Positions 8,141 to 16,362 are shown, counted from the first letter of the stretch. The stretch is 40,782 bases of DNA from Streptomyces poriferorum (GCF_019399235.1 NZ_JAELVH010000165.1:1-40782), one strand, 5' to 3'. Notes: generated from the sequence alone by a model not told the origin. Made by a program: numbers and translations.

Positions 8141-9250
8141 CTACCGCCGGCCGTGGTGGTGGATCGCGCCGGAGAGTTCGCCGAGCGGGCGTCCCGTGCC
8201 GCCCCAGCGGTGCTGGATGATCTCGGCGGCGATCGAGACGGCCGTCTCCTCCGGTGTACGGGCTCCGAGGTCGAGCCCGACGGGCGAGGCCAGCCGGGCG
8301 AGGTCGGCCTCGCCCACGCCCTCGTCCCGGAGCCGTGCCATCCGGTCGTGATGGGTGCGCCGGCTGCCCATCACCCCGATGTAGGCCGCCGGTGTGCGCA
8401 GGGCGGCGACCAGCAGAGGCACGTCGAACTTCGGGTCGTGCGTGAGCACGCACAGGACGGTGCGCTGGTCGACGTCCGTGTCCGACAGATAGGTGTGCGG
8501 CCAGGCGCGGACGACCTCGTCGGCGGTGGGGAAGCGCTCGCGGGTCGCGAAGGCCGGACGGGCGTCGCACACGGTGACCCGGTAGCCGAGGAAGGACCCG
8601 ATGCGGGCGGTGGCCGCCGCGTGGTCGATGGCGCCGAAGACGATCATGCGGGGCGGTGGCGCGTACGTCTGGATGAAGACGGACACGTCCTGCATCCGGC
8701 GCTCGCCGTGGATCCCGTACCACTGCCGCCCGGTCGCACCCTGGGCGAGGAGGCCCCGGGCGTCGTCGGTGACGGCCGCGTCGAGGCCCTCGTCGCCCAA
8801 CGACCCTTCGGCCCGGTCCGCACCGACCACCCGCCGCGCGCTCGCACCGGTGCCGTCCGGAAGGGCGGTGGCCACGGCGACGGGTTCGCCGCGTGCGACG
8901 GTCTCCCCCACGTCCCGGAGCCAGGAGCGGTCGGCCGGCGCGGTGTAGGGGGCGACGAGGACGTCGATGGTTCCGCCGCAGGTCAGGCCCACACCGAAGG
9001 CCTCGTCGTCGGTGATCCCGTACGACTGCAGCTGTGGCGCGCCCGTGGCGAGCACCTCGCCCGCCACCTCGTACACCGCTCCCTCGACACAGCCCCCGGA
9101 GACGCTGCCCGCCACCGTGCCGTCGGCGGTAACGGCCATCATGGCGCCGGGCGCCCGTGGAGCACTGCCGCGGACGGAGACGACGGTCGCCAGCGCGAAG
9201 GGCGTTCCGGCCTCGTCCCAGGCGCGCAGTTCCGACAGCAGCTCACGCAC
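8141..9250 (-). CDS. XdhC/CoxI family protein (molybdoenzyme maturation factor)
   Basis: This 369-residue protein has the two-part XdhC/CoxI layout. The N-terminal domain shows VVSVRGSAPRAPGAMM and GSVSGGCVEGAVYE. The C-terminal Rossmann-like domain starts near MIVFGAIDHAAATARIG and includes GYRVTVCDARPAFATRERFP. XdhC-type proteins bind and help sulfurate the molybdenum cofactor and insert it into xanthine dehydrogenase-like hydroxylases. The GTG at 9250 has a very strong site (GGAGGAGG, 8-9 nt away). No molybdenum hydroxylase subunit is encoded in the window, so the client enzyme must be elsewhere. It lies 82 bp downstream of the MarR gene in the same direction and could be co-transcribed with it or use its own promoter near the palindrome at 9313. 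Confidence 0.88.
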   Translation of the reverse strand: MRELLSELRAWDEAGTPFALATVVSVRGSAPRAPGAMMAVTADGTVAGSVSGGCVEGAVYEVAGEVLATGAPQLQSYGITDDEAFGVGLTCGGTIDVLVAPYTAPADRSWLRDVGETVARGEPVAVATALPDGTGASARRVVGADRAEGSLGDEGLDAAVTDDARGLLAQGATGRQWYGIHGERRMQDVSVFIQTYAPPPRMIVFGAIDHAAATARIGSFLGYRVTVCDARPAFATRERFPTADEVVRAWPHTYLSDTDVDQRTVLCVLTHDPKFDVPLLVAALRTPAAYIGVMGSRRTHHDRMARLRDEGVGEADLARLASPVGLDLGARTPEETAVSIAAEIIQHRWGGTGRPLGELSGAIHHHGRR

Positions 9251-9312
9251 GGTACGAACCTCCTCCGGGCCGGTACACCGGCCTCCGGCACGTCCCCCTG
9301 GGGTGAAGCCTG

Positions 9313-9333
9313 AGCACTCAGACAGTGAGTGCT
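9313..9333. promoter_or_regulatory. 21-bp palindrome upstream of the XdhC-family gene
   Basis: AGCACTCA and TGAGTGCT form a perfect 8-bp inverted repeat around a 5-bp spacer (gacag). It overlaps the MarR stop codon and lies about 65 bp upstream of the XdhC-family start. Size and symmetry fit a dimeric repressor site; MarR itself is the nearest candidate. An RNA hairpin ending the MarR transcript is the alternative. Confidence 0.5.
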
Positions 9334-9910
9334 ATGGATTATGCATCGGATCCCGCCGCGCGGACGCCATCAGCGCGGCACGGTCCGGCGGCGTCCGCTC
9401 CGCCGTCTCGAGCGAGCGTTCGAGCTTGCCGAGCAGCTCGCCCAGCCGGCGCCGTTCGGCGTCGGAGAGTTCGGCGAGCATCCGTTCCTCGTTGGCGAAG
9501 TGTGCGACGGCGACCGTCTCCGCGACCTCGGCACCGCGCTCGGTGAGGCACGCGTACACGACCCTGCGGTCCTTCGCGTCACGCTCCCTGGTCACCAGAC
9601 CGGCCTTCTCCAGCCGGTCCAGCCGCAGCGTGATGCCACCCGTGGTGACCAGGGCGATGTCCGCGAGCTGACCGGCTGTCTGCCGGTACGGGGGCCCTGA
9701 CCTGCGCAGAGCTGCCAGTACGTCGAAGGCGGCCATGTTCAGGTCGAAGCATTCGAAGAGTTCGGACAGCAGCCCCTGGTACCGCAGAAAGCTGCGGTGG
9801 AGCCGGCCGAGCACCTCCATCGGCGAGGCGTCCAGGGCGGGGAGTTCACGCTTCCACTGCTCAAGGACGAGGTCGACCGCGTCGGGGCGGCCGGATGCTC
9901 TACGAGTCAT
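9332..9910 (-). CDS. MarR family transcriptional regulator
   Basis: This winged-helix regulator has 192 residues from the ATG at 9910. It shows the MarR order: an N-terminal dimerisation helix, a recognition region with TAGQLADIALVTTGGITLRL, the wing DAKDRRVVYACLTERG, and C-terminal helices rich in Glu/Arg. MarR proteins usually repress adjacent genes until an aromatic or phenolic ligand binds. The gene is divergent from the MFS transporter and a palindrome lies between them. The start is uncertain: no convincing ribosome binding site precedes 9910, and the frame extends to a TTG at 10000. A TTCCCGG/CCGGGAA hairpin (10011-10034) could lie in its leader. Confidence 0.85.
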   Translation of the reverse strand: MTRRASGRPDAVDLVLEQWKRELPALDASPMEVLGRLHRSFLRYQGLLSELFECFDLNMAAFDVLAALRRSGPPYRQTAGQLADIALVTTGGITLRLDRLEKAGLVTRERDAKDRRVVYACLTERGAEVAETVAVAHFANEERMLAELSDAERRRLGELLGKLERSLETAERTPPDRAALMASARRDPMHNP

Positions 9911-10054
9911 GTGCGATGGGAGGACGGTGCCATGCCGCGCCCCCGCGCCTCCTTCCGGACACACCACGCCCGGCGCAGCGGTGAGGTGTACACGATACAA
10001 CCGGCGCCCGTTCCCGGACTCCGGGTCCCGGGAACCCCTCGTAACATTTAAGCA

Positions 10055-10074
10055 CTTAGTTATTGACCACTAAG
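10055..10074. promoter_or_regulatory. Palindromic operator, probable MarR site
   Basis: CTTAGT and ACTAAG are exact inverted repeats separated by 8 bp. The palindrome covers the -35 hexamer of the transporter promoter, so a bound dimer would block RNA polymerase. MarR proteins commonly bind 16-20 bp palindromes of this kind between themselves and a divergent target. Confidence 0.65.
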
Positions 10075-10091
10075 ACACTTCTTCCTAGGGT
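10063..10091 (+). promoter_or_regulatory. Promoter of the MFS transporter gene
   Basis: TTGACC at 10063-10068, a 17-nt spacer and TAGGGT at 10086-10091 form a good principal-sigma-type promoter. The start site would lie near 10098, about 25 nt before the ATG at 10123. Confidence 0.6.
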
Positions 10092-10122
10092 CACCGCAAC
10101 TCCTGTTCGCGGAAGGATCCAC

Positions 10123-11487
10123 ATGTCAATCGTGGCCAACGGCCCCGCCGTGAGCTCCGTCTCGGCCAGACTCGAACGCCTGCCGAGCTCTCGCTGGCAC
10201 ATCAAGGTCCGCACACTGATCGGAACCGTCACGTTCTTCGAGGCGTTCGACCAGCTGCTGACCGCCTCCGCGCTGCCCGTCCTGACCGAACAGTGGAAGC
10301 TGAGCACCGGCCAGGGCACGATGATCGTCACCAGCGGTTCCGTCGGGATGCTGCTCGGGGCGCTCGTCGCCGGCTGGCTCGGCGACCGGATCGGCCGGGT
10401 GAACACCGTCGCGCTGGGTGTCGCCGTGACCGCACTGGCCAGCCTCGCCGTCGCGTTCTCCCCCGGCTTCGCCCTCTTCACGCTCTTCCGGTTCGTTCAG
10501 GGCCTCGGCATCGGCGGTGTGGTGCCGGTCGCCGCCACGTACATCAACGAGATCGCCCGGGCGGATCACCGGGGCCGCTTCGTGCTGCTCTACGAACTCA
10601 TCTTCCCCGCCGGCCTCGCCACGGCCACGCTCGTCGCGAGCTGGGTGGTGCCCAGCTTCGGCTGGCGGGTGATGTTCGTGATCGGCGCCCTGCCCGTCCT
10701 CCTCGTCGTCGTCCTGCGCCGCCAGGTCCCGGAGTCGCCCCGCTGGCTGCTCTCCCGGGGCCGGGTCACGGAGGCCGAACAGGTCATCGCCCGGATCGAG
10801 AAGGACGTGGCGAAGTCGACCGGCGCCCCGCTGCCCGAACCAGGCCCGGCGACGGCCGTCGAGACGTCCCGGGGCGGGCTGCGGGATCTCTTCACGGGCC
10901 GCTATCTGCGGCGCACGGCCGTGGTGTCGGCACTGTGGTTCGTCGCGTACTACGTCAACCACGGCATCGCCACCTGGCTGCCCTCGCTCTACACCAAGGA
11001 GTTCGGCCTCGATCTGCGTACCGCGCTCAACTACGCGCTGCTGAGCAATGTGACCGGTCTGATCGGCTGTCTCCTGGTCGCGCTCGTCATCGACCGGGTG
11101 GGACGCCGGGTGTCCCTGACGGTCGGTCTCGGAGGGGCGGCCGTCGCCCTGTTCTCGCTGGCCGTCTCCGGCGCCTCGTCCGGCGGCCAGGTAGCGGTGT
11201 GGGCCTCGGTCACGACGCTCTTCGTCTTCGCCACCAACGTGAGCCTCTACCTCTACACGCCCGAGCTCTACCCGACCCGCAGCCGGGCACGCGGAGCGTC
11301 GTTCGGCGGAGTGTGGAACCGGCTCGGAGTCATCCTGGGACCGATCGTGGTCGGCGCGATCATCAGCTCCGGCGCCGGTCTCACCATGGTCTTCACCCAG
11401 CTGGGCTGCGTGGCGGCGGTGGGCGCGGTGATCGCGCTGTTCGCCGTGGAGACCAAGGGCAAGACGCTGGAGGAACTCAACAGCTGA
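10123..11487 (+). CDS. MFS transporter, sugar/metabolite:H+ symporter type
   Basis: This membrane protein of 454 residues has about 12 hydrophobic segments and a central cytoplasmic loop. Family markers are GDRIGR after the second helix, PESPRWLLSRGR after the sixth, DRVGRR in the second half, PELYPTRSRARG before the last helices and the C-terminal VETKGKTLEEL. This pattern matches the sugar porter and aromatic-acid/nicotinate symporter branch. The substrate is not readable; the adjacent MarR gene favours an aromatic or otherwise ring-shaped acid (inference). The ATG at 10123 is preferred over a TTG at 10063 because GGAAGGA lies at 10111-10117 and the promoter overlaps the longer frame. Confidence 0.88.
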   Translation: MSIVANGPAVSSVSARLERLPSSRWHIKVRTLIGTVTFFEAFDQLLTASALPVLTEQWKLSTGQGTMIVTSGSVGMLLGALVAGWLGDRIGRVNTVALGVAVTALASLAVAFSPGFALFTLFRFVQGLGIGGVVPVAATYINEIARADHRGRFVLLYELIFPAGLATATLVASWVVPSFGWRVMFVIGALPVLLVVVLRRQVPESPRWLLSRGRVTEAEQVIARIEKDVAKSTGAPLPEPGPATAVETSRGGLRDLFTGRYLRRTAVVSALWFVAYYVNHGIATWLPSLYTKEFGLDLRTALNYALLSNVTGLIGCLLVALVIDRVGRRVSLTVGLGGAAVALFSLAVSGASSGGQVAVWASVTTLFVFATNVSLYLYTPELYPTRSRARGASFGGVWNRLGVILGPIVVGAIISSGAGLTMVFTQLGCVAAVGAVIALFAVETKGKTLEELNS

Positions 11488-11497
11488 CTCCTGCCGA

Positions 11498-11545
11498 TAC
11501 GGCTCCGGCCGGGACCGCTGTCACGCGGTCCCGGCCGGAGCCGTA
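11498..11545. terminator. Bidirectional terminator between MFS gene and ribF
   Basis: A perfect 21-bp stem (11498-11518 with 11525-11545) with a 6-nt loop lies between two convergent genes, 11 nt after the MFS stop and 16 nt after the ribF stop. It should terminate transcription from both sides. Confidence 0.92.
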
Positions 11546-11560
11546 GGGCGGGAGAGGCTC

Positions 11561-12514
11561 TCAGCCCCGGTCGTACGCGGAGATCAGCTCGCTGCACCGC
11601 TTCACATCGGCGGCCATCGCCACGAGCAGATCGTCGATCGAGTCGAACTTCAGCATGCCGCGCACATACGCGAGGAAGTCCACGGCGACGTGCAGGCCGT
11701 ACAGGTCGAGGCCGACGCGGTCGATCGCGTACGCCTCCACCGTCCGCTCGGTGCCGTCGAACTGCGGGTTGGTGCCGACCGAGATCGCGGCGGGCATGGC
11801 CTCGCCGTCCACATGCAGCCAGCCCGCGTACACGCCGTCGGCAGGGATCGCGGTGTGCGGCAGGGTCTCCACATTCGCGGTGGGGAAGCCGAGTTCACGT
11901 CCCCGCTGCGCACCGCGGACGACGATGCCCTCGACGCGGTGCGGACGGCCGAGGATCTCCGCGGCGCCGGCCACGTCCCCCTCGGCGACCAGGCGCCGGG
12001 TCAGGGTCGAGGAGAACGGCTCGCCGCCGCCGGCCTCGCCGCGCACCCGCAGGTCGATGACCTCGACGCGGTAGTCGTAGGTGTCACCGAGCTCGGTGAG
12101 CAACTGCACGTTCCCGGCGGCCTTGTGACCGAACCGGAAGTTGGGGCCCTCGATGACCAGCTTGGCGTGCAGCTTGTCGACGAGCACCTTCACGATGAAG
12201 TCGGCCGGAGCGAGCTTCGAGAACTCGGTGGTGAACGGAAGGATCAGCACCGCGTCCACGCCGAGCTCGGCCATCAGTTCCGCACGGCGGTGGTGCGGGG
12301 CGAGCAGCGGCGGATGGCTGCCGGGGCGGACGACCTCGCTGGGATGCGGGTCGAACGTCACCACGACGGACGGCACCCCCAGCTCGCGCGCCCGCTCGAC
12401 GGCCCGGCCGATGATCAGCTGGTGTCCGCGGTGCACCCCGTCGTAGGACCCGATGGTGACGACGCTGCGTCCCCAGTCCTGGGGGATGTCCTCCAAGCCA
12501 CGCCAGCGCTGCAC
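11561..12514 (-). CDS. ribF: Bifunctional riboflavin kinase / FAD synthetase
   Basis: RibF makes FMN from riboflavin and ATP, then FAD. The N-terminal nucleotidyltransferase domain shows TIGSYDGVHRGHQLII, the HxGH-type active site with preceding FDGVH-like sequence, and EGPNFRFGHKAAG. The C-terminal flavokinase domain shows GRPHRVEGIVVRGAQRGREL followed by GFPTAN. The GTG at 12514 (protein begins MQRWRGLEDIPQDW, 317 residues) is chosen because GAGGAG lies 8 nt upstream and the length fits the family; an ATG further out at 12586 would overlap the upstream gene. Its place after truB and the STAND-like gene at the end of the translation cluster is usual for this genus, and a strong terminator follows. 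Confidence 0.95.
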   Translation of the reverse strand: MQRWRGLEDIPQDWGRSVVTIGSYDGVHRGHQLIIGRAVERARELGVPSVVVTFDPHPSEVVRPGSHPPLLAPHHRRAELMAELGVDAVLILPFTTEFSKLAPADFIVKVLVDKLHAKLVIEGPNFRFGHKAAGNVQLLTELGDTYDYRVEVIDLRVRGEAGGGEPFSSTLTRRLVAEGDVAGAAEILGRPHRVEGIVVRGAQRGRELGFPTANVETLPHTAIPADGVYAGWLHVDGEAMPAAISVGTNPQFDGTERTVEAYAIDRVGLDLYGLHVAVDFLAYVRGMLKFDSIDDLLVAMAADVKRCSELISAYDRG

Positions 12515-12557
12515 TCTGACCGCTCCTCGCCCGAACCTGTGTACGTGGGTTTGTCTC

Positions 12558-15500
12558 TTACGCAGGTCTAAGACTGCCATGCTCACGCCCTGCGGCCTGC
12601 ATCGGCATGGTCATCGGGGATCCCGGTACGCCCTCGAACCCCTCCACCGTGCGCCGCGCGCTCGGGCCGATGACCGCCGCCCACTCCTGCGGGGCGTCGG
12701 CCAGCCACTCGACGACCAGTGCACCGAACCCGGGTACGTCCCGGGCGAGTGCGACCAGCAGCCGGTCGAACAGACCGGCCCCCTCCGGGGTACGGAGCAG
12801 CAGCATCCCGGTGCGGTGCACCAGCGCCCGGGTGCGGACCGGTGGCCGCCCCCCGCAGCCGGTCGCGGCGGCCCGCAGCAGGGCCTCCAGCACGATCGGG
12901 TCCCGGTGGCCGCCGCCCTGCTCGAAGTCCAGCAGCACCTCCAGCAGGGTGTCCCGCGACGGCTGGGAGGCAGGGCTGCCGGGCGAGGCGAGAACCCCGG
13001 CGAGCGCGCCACGGACCGGCGGGGGCGCCGGACGGTCCCGGAGCAGTCCGGTCAGCAGGGGAAGCAGCAGTGCCCGCGCGGCGGGCCCCTGCTCCAGCCT
13101 GCGGTCGAGGTACGCGGCGGTGTGCGAGGTGTCCCCGGGGTGGCTGTCGACATAGGCGCGGACGAGCCCCGCGGTGTGCAGCGCCAGCGCGGGGGCGTCG
13201 ATCCCGGCGAGCGCGCGGAGCGCTTCGCCCGCTCCGCCCCCGGGCCGCACGAGCCGCTCCCGGTACGCGGCCAGCACGGGCTCGGGATGTGTGGGCAGCG
13301 CGACGGCGAGCGCGGCGGCGCTCACCTTCGGCCCGTCCGCGACGAAGGCCCGGAGGGCTTGCGGCAGATAGCGCTCCCGCGTCTGCGGATCGGCCACGAG
13401 CAGGGCGAGCACGGGGCCGTGCAGCTCGGTGTCGGACGGGCGGGCCAGCAGGGCCGTCGCGGATCGGCGCAGCAGGGCGCGGTCCGCGTCCTGTGTCAGA
13501 TGCGGGGCGACGAGCGCTCCGCACCAAGCCGCGGCGATCCGGCGGGCCCGGCGGTCGTCGTCGCGCGACCACCGTTCGACGGCCCGGCAGAGCGCCGCCG
13601 GTTCGTCCTCGGCCAGCGCGGCGAGCAGTTCGTCGGCGCGGGGGTGGCCGCAGGAGACGAGCGCGTCGGCCAGGTCGTCCACGGCGAGGTCCCGGCGGGC
13701 GTGGAGGAGTGCCTGCGCGGCGGCCGCGACGGTGGGCCGCGGGACGACGTCCGCATCGGCCGCGAGCGGGCGCTCGTCGGTGAACCAGGCACACAGGAGC
13801 GGCTGGAGCGTACGCGGATGGGCGGCGAGCCGGCGGGCCACGGCGTCCAGGAACCGTTCGCCGTCGCCGTCGCCCTCGGTTTCGGTGCCCGGTGGCCCGT
13901 CGGCGGGAACGAGCCGCCGGAACAGGTCCATCCGGTCCGCCTCGGGCAGCCGCAGCCGCCGCCAGAACCACGGCCCGAACTCGGCGTACGCGCCCCGCGC
14001 ACCGGAGCCCCCCGCATCGGCGGAGCTGCGGACGATCCGCCCGGCGAGCAGCCGGAGCACCCCGAGGTGCGGCCGGGCGTCGGGAACCCGCAACAGCGTC
14101 TCGGCCAGCAGATGTCCGGCCCACCAGCGCGCGTCGGGGAAGGGCACGCCGGTGTCGCCCGCCACGGCCTCCGCGGCCTGCCCGGTCTCCCCCGCCGACA
14201 GCCGGTCCAGCGCCTCGATCAGGTCGGCCAGCCGGTGGGCCAGCGCGGCCGGGCCCTGTCGGCGGCCCAGGAGGAGGAGTGCCTGGATCACCGGGCCGAT
14301 CCGGTGGCGCGGCACGGGAAGTGTGTGCGGCTGCTCCGGCTCGGGCGCCCGGGGTGCGGCCTGCCCGCCCGGCCGGCGCGGATGCGGTACCCGGTCCGCG
14401 CCCTCCCCCGCGGCCGCGTCCGCGTGCCACCGGTGCACCAGTGCCCGCAGCGCCGCGTCCAGGTCCAGATGCGCACCCTGGACCCAGTCGCCCAGCTCCT
14501 CGTGGGCGAACCGGTAGCCCGCTCCCGCCGGAACCAGCAGGCCCTCCGCCAGCACCGCCGACGCCCAGCCCGTGCGCCACGGGAAGACCTCCTCGAACGC
14601 GGCCCGGTCCAGCTCCCCCTGCCCGGGCCCCAGGCAGCGCCGGGCCGCCTCGTGGACCTGGCCCGCCACCCGCGCCGCCAGCCGCCGCACCGCCGTGCCA
14701 TGCGGTGCGGGACGCCATTGGGAGGCGATCCGGACCGCGATGCGCAGGCACATGAGGTCCAGGTGGGCGCCGAAGACCTCTTCCGTGTCGGGGCGCCCGG
14801 GGGCGCCCGCCGGGAGGGCCCCGCGCACCTCGGCGAGCAGCCGCAGCGTGAGCGGATGCCGGTCGTGGCCGACGGCGAGCGCGTCGGGCGGAAGGCCGTA
14901 CCCCTCTCTGGCCCGTTCGGCCTGGCCCACGGTGAGGTCGCCGATGCGGACCGCCGAGGGCAGCCGCCTGGCAGGGCGGGCCGGGCGGTGCAGCGCGTCC
15001 GGCGGCCAGAGCGCACCCGCGGTCTCCCAGTGCTCGGGCCGGCAGGCGACGACCAGGCGCGCCCCGTGTGCGCGCAGCCAGTCGACCGAGCCCGCCGTCC
15101 ACCGGGCCAGCCGGTGCGCCAGGACGGGCGGCATCTCCTCGGGGCCGTCCAGCAGGACGAGCAGCGGGCTGCCGGCGTCCGCGGCCAGCCCGGCGACCCG
15201 CTCGGGGGTGGCGGCCGCCATGTCTCCCGTGGCTCCGGCGGCGGCGACGATGCGCCCGGCCTGCCGGAGCGTGCGGGCGATCGCGTCGGCCACGGAGGTG
15301 TCGTCGGCCAGCAGGTCGGCGCCGCGCAGCCACAGGGTGGGCGCGGGCACCGGGCCCCGGGTCCGCCGGGCGGCGAGCGCGGCGAGTTCCGTGGTGCGGC
15401 CGGTGCCCGGCGCCCCGACCAGGCCGAGAACCACCGCGGGTTCCTCCCCGTCCCCGCCGCGGCCCACCGCCGCGAAGTCGTTGAACTCCGCGAGGGCGTC

Positions 15501-16223
15501 GGGCCGTTCCACCGGGTCGGGCCAGGCACTCGGGCCGCCCGCGGAGCCGACCGACATGGCGGTGAGCTGGAGCGCTCCCGCCACGTTCAGACCGGTTCCG
15601 TATCCGGGTACCTCCGTCGCGTTGCGCCGCAGCAGCACGCCCAGCGGGCCGTCGCGGTCCGGGCCTGCCAGCGGCACCGCGCAGCCGGCGGCGGCGTGCC
15701 CGGTGCGCAGGGCGGTGCCCAGGACCGCGATGACGGCGCCGCTGTCCGGGTCGAACACGGGCCCGCCGACGGCCGCGCCGCGGAGCCGGAGCGCATCGCT
15801 GCCGTCCGTACCGAGGGCCAGTTCCAGGGCCCGGCCGATCGTGTGGGTACGGCCGCCCGCGGTGTACGTCGCCGCGGTCGCGCCGAGGACGCGTGCCTCG
15901 CGGACGCCGTGCGCGGCGATCCTCACATAGGCGCCGGCGTCGATCCGCTCCTGCGGGGCGATCGGCAGGGGCGGCACACCGAGCGCGTCCGGTCCGCCGG
16001 TGGGCAGGAGCGCGAGGTCGAGTTCCGGCAGTGCGGTGATGTCGTGGGCCTCGACGCGGCAGCTGCGGCCGTCCGCGCCGTGCAGCAGGAGGTGCGGGAG
16101 GCCGTCGACCGCTTCGTGACTGGTCACCACCGTTCCCCGGCCGTCCGCGACGAAGCCCGTCCCCCGCGGCCGGCCCGCCGGATCGCACAGTCGTACCAGC
16201 GTCGCCCGGTCCCCGCATCCCAT
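12558..16223 (-). CDS. Trypsin-like (degenerate) + STAND/NACHT-like P-loop + helical-repeat protein
   Basis: This is a 1221-residue protein from the ATG at 16223. Residues 1-200 look like a trypsin-fold domain: GTGFVADGRGTVVTSHEAV with His36, then PELDLALL with Asp69. Where the nucleophile motif GxSGGP is expected the sequence reads GAAVGGPVF, with Val152 in place of Ser, so peptidase activity is unlikely. Residues 265-420 form a P-loop domain: LVGAPGTGRTTEL (270-277), with Arg276 where Lys is normal, and Walker B LLVLLDGPEEM (Asp359). The remaining ~750 residues are Ala/Leu/Arg-rich helices resembling HEAT/TPR-like or NACHT-associated repeats. Peptidase-STAND fusions are known as signalling or conflict proteins in multicellular bacteria; the role here is unknown. 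The gene sits between truB and ribF, 43 nt before ribF. A longer frame starts at 16406, but a leaderless-type promoter directly precedes 16223. Confidence 0.75.
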   Translation of the reverse strand: MGCGDRATLVRLCDPAGRPRGTGFVADGRGTVVTSHEAVDGLPHLLLHGADGRSCRVEAHDITALPELDLALLPTGGPDALGVPPLPIAPQERIDAGAYVRIAAHGVREARVLGATAATYTAGGRTHTIGRALELALGTDGSDALRLRGAAVGGPVFDPDSGAVIAVLGTALRTGHAAAGCAVPLAGPDRDGPLGVLLRRNATEVPGYGTGLNVAGALQLTAMSVGSAGGPSAWPDPVERPDALAEFNDFAAVGRGGDGEEPAVVLGLVGAPGTGRTTELAALAARRTRGPVPAPTLWLRGADLLADDTSVADAIARTLRQAGRIVAAAGATGDMAAATPERVAGLAADAGSPLLVLLDGPEEMPPVLAHRLARWTAGSVDWLRAHGARLVVACRPEHWETAGALWPPDALHRPARPARRLPSAVRIGDLTVGQAERAREGYGLPPDALAVGHDRHPLTLRLLAEVRGALPAGAPGRPDTEEVFGAHLDLMCLRIAVRIASQWRPAPHGTAVRRLAARVAGQVHEAARRCLGPGQGELDRAAFEEVFPWRTGWASAVLAEGLLVPAGAGYRFAHEELGDWVQGAHLDLDAALRALVHRWHADAAAGEGADRVPHPRRPGGQAAPRAPEPEQPHTLPVPRHRIGPVIQALLLLGRRQGPAALAHRLADLIEALDRLSAGETGQAAEAVAGDTGVPFPDARWWAGHLLAETLLRVPDARPHLGVLRLLAGRIVRSSADAGGSGARGAYAEFGPWFWRRLRLPEADRMDLFRRLVPADGPPGTETEGDGDGERFLDAVARRLAAHPRTLQPLLCAWFTDERPLAADADVVPRPTVAAAAQALLHARRDLAVDDLADALVSCGHPRADELLAALAEDEPAALCRAVERWSRDDDRRARRIAAAWCGALVAPHLTQDADRALLRRSATALLARPSDTELHGPVLALLVADPQTRERYLPQALRAFVADGPKVSAAALAVALPTHPEPVLAAYRERLVRPGGGAGEALRALAGIDAPALALHTAGLVRAYVDSHPGDTSHTAAYLDRRLEQGPAARALLLPLLTGLLRDRPAPPPVRGALAGVLASPGSPASQPSRDTLLEVLLDFEQGGGHRDPIVLEALLRAAATGCGGRPPVRTRALVHRTGMLLLRTPEGAGLFDRLLVALARDVPGFGALVVEWLADAPQEWAAVIGPSARRTVEGFEGVPGSPMTMPMQAAGREHGSLRPA

Positions 16224-16229
16224 GATCCG

Positions 16230-16235
16230 ACGGTA
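16230..16235 (-). promoter_or_regulatory. Leaderless-type -10 element for the STAND-like gene
   Basis: On the minus strand TACCGT lies exactly 6 nt before the ATG at 16223, and no Shine-Dalgarno sequence is present. This spacing would put the transcription start on the ATG itself, giving a leaderless mRNA, a common arrangement in actinobacteria. No clear -35 box was found. Confidence 0.4.
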
Positions 16236-16275
16236 GGGCGACAGTGATCGGCACGAAGAGCAATCAGGGTAAAAG

Positions 16276-16335
16276 CGCCCCGTTTGCACCCCCGATTCAC
16301 TCCGAGCGCCTGCCCGTTGGGGTGAATCAGGGGCG
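16276..16335. other. Nested dyad upstream of the STAND-like gene
   Basis: An inner imperfect 10-bp dyad, GATTCACTCC (16294-16303) with GGGGTGAATC (16319-16328), has one mismatch. It lies inside an outer 6-bp dyad, CGCCCC (16276-16281) with GGGGCG (16330-16335). It lies 53-112 bp upstream of the STAND-like ATG and downstream of the truB stop. It may be an operator or part of the terminator region. Confidence 0.45.
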
Positions 16336-16362
16336 TTCGCCGGACAGAATCCGGTGGGGGGT

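Noticed and set aside
11498..11545. FMN riboswitch near ribF
   Set aside because: The structured element is downstream of ribF and is a simple perfect hairpin between convergent genes, so it is a terminator.
12514..12586. Upstream ATG start for ribF at 12586
   Set aside because: It would overlap the end of the STAND-like gene, and the good ribosome binding site belongs to the GTG at 12514.
12558..16223. Calling the STAND-like protein an active serine protease or a proven anti-phage system
   Set aside because: The nucleophile Ser is absent and no other defence gene is nearby; the neighbours are core translation genes.
12453..16247. 1264-residue open frame on the plus strand opposite the STAND-like gene
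   Set aside because: It is an antisense shadow of a GC-rich gene. Its product is Arg/Gly/Pro-rich low complexity without any family motif, and the minus-strand frame has clear domains.
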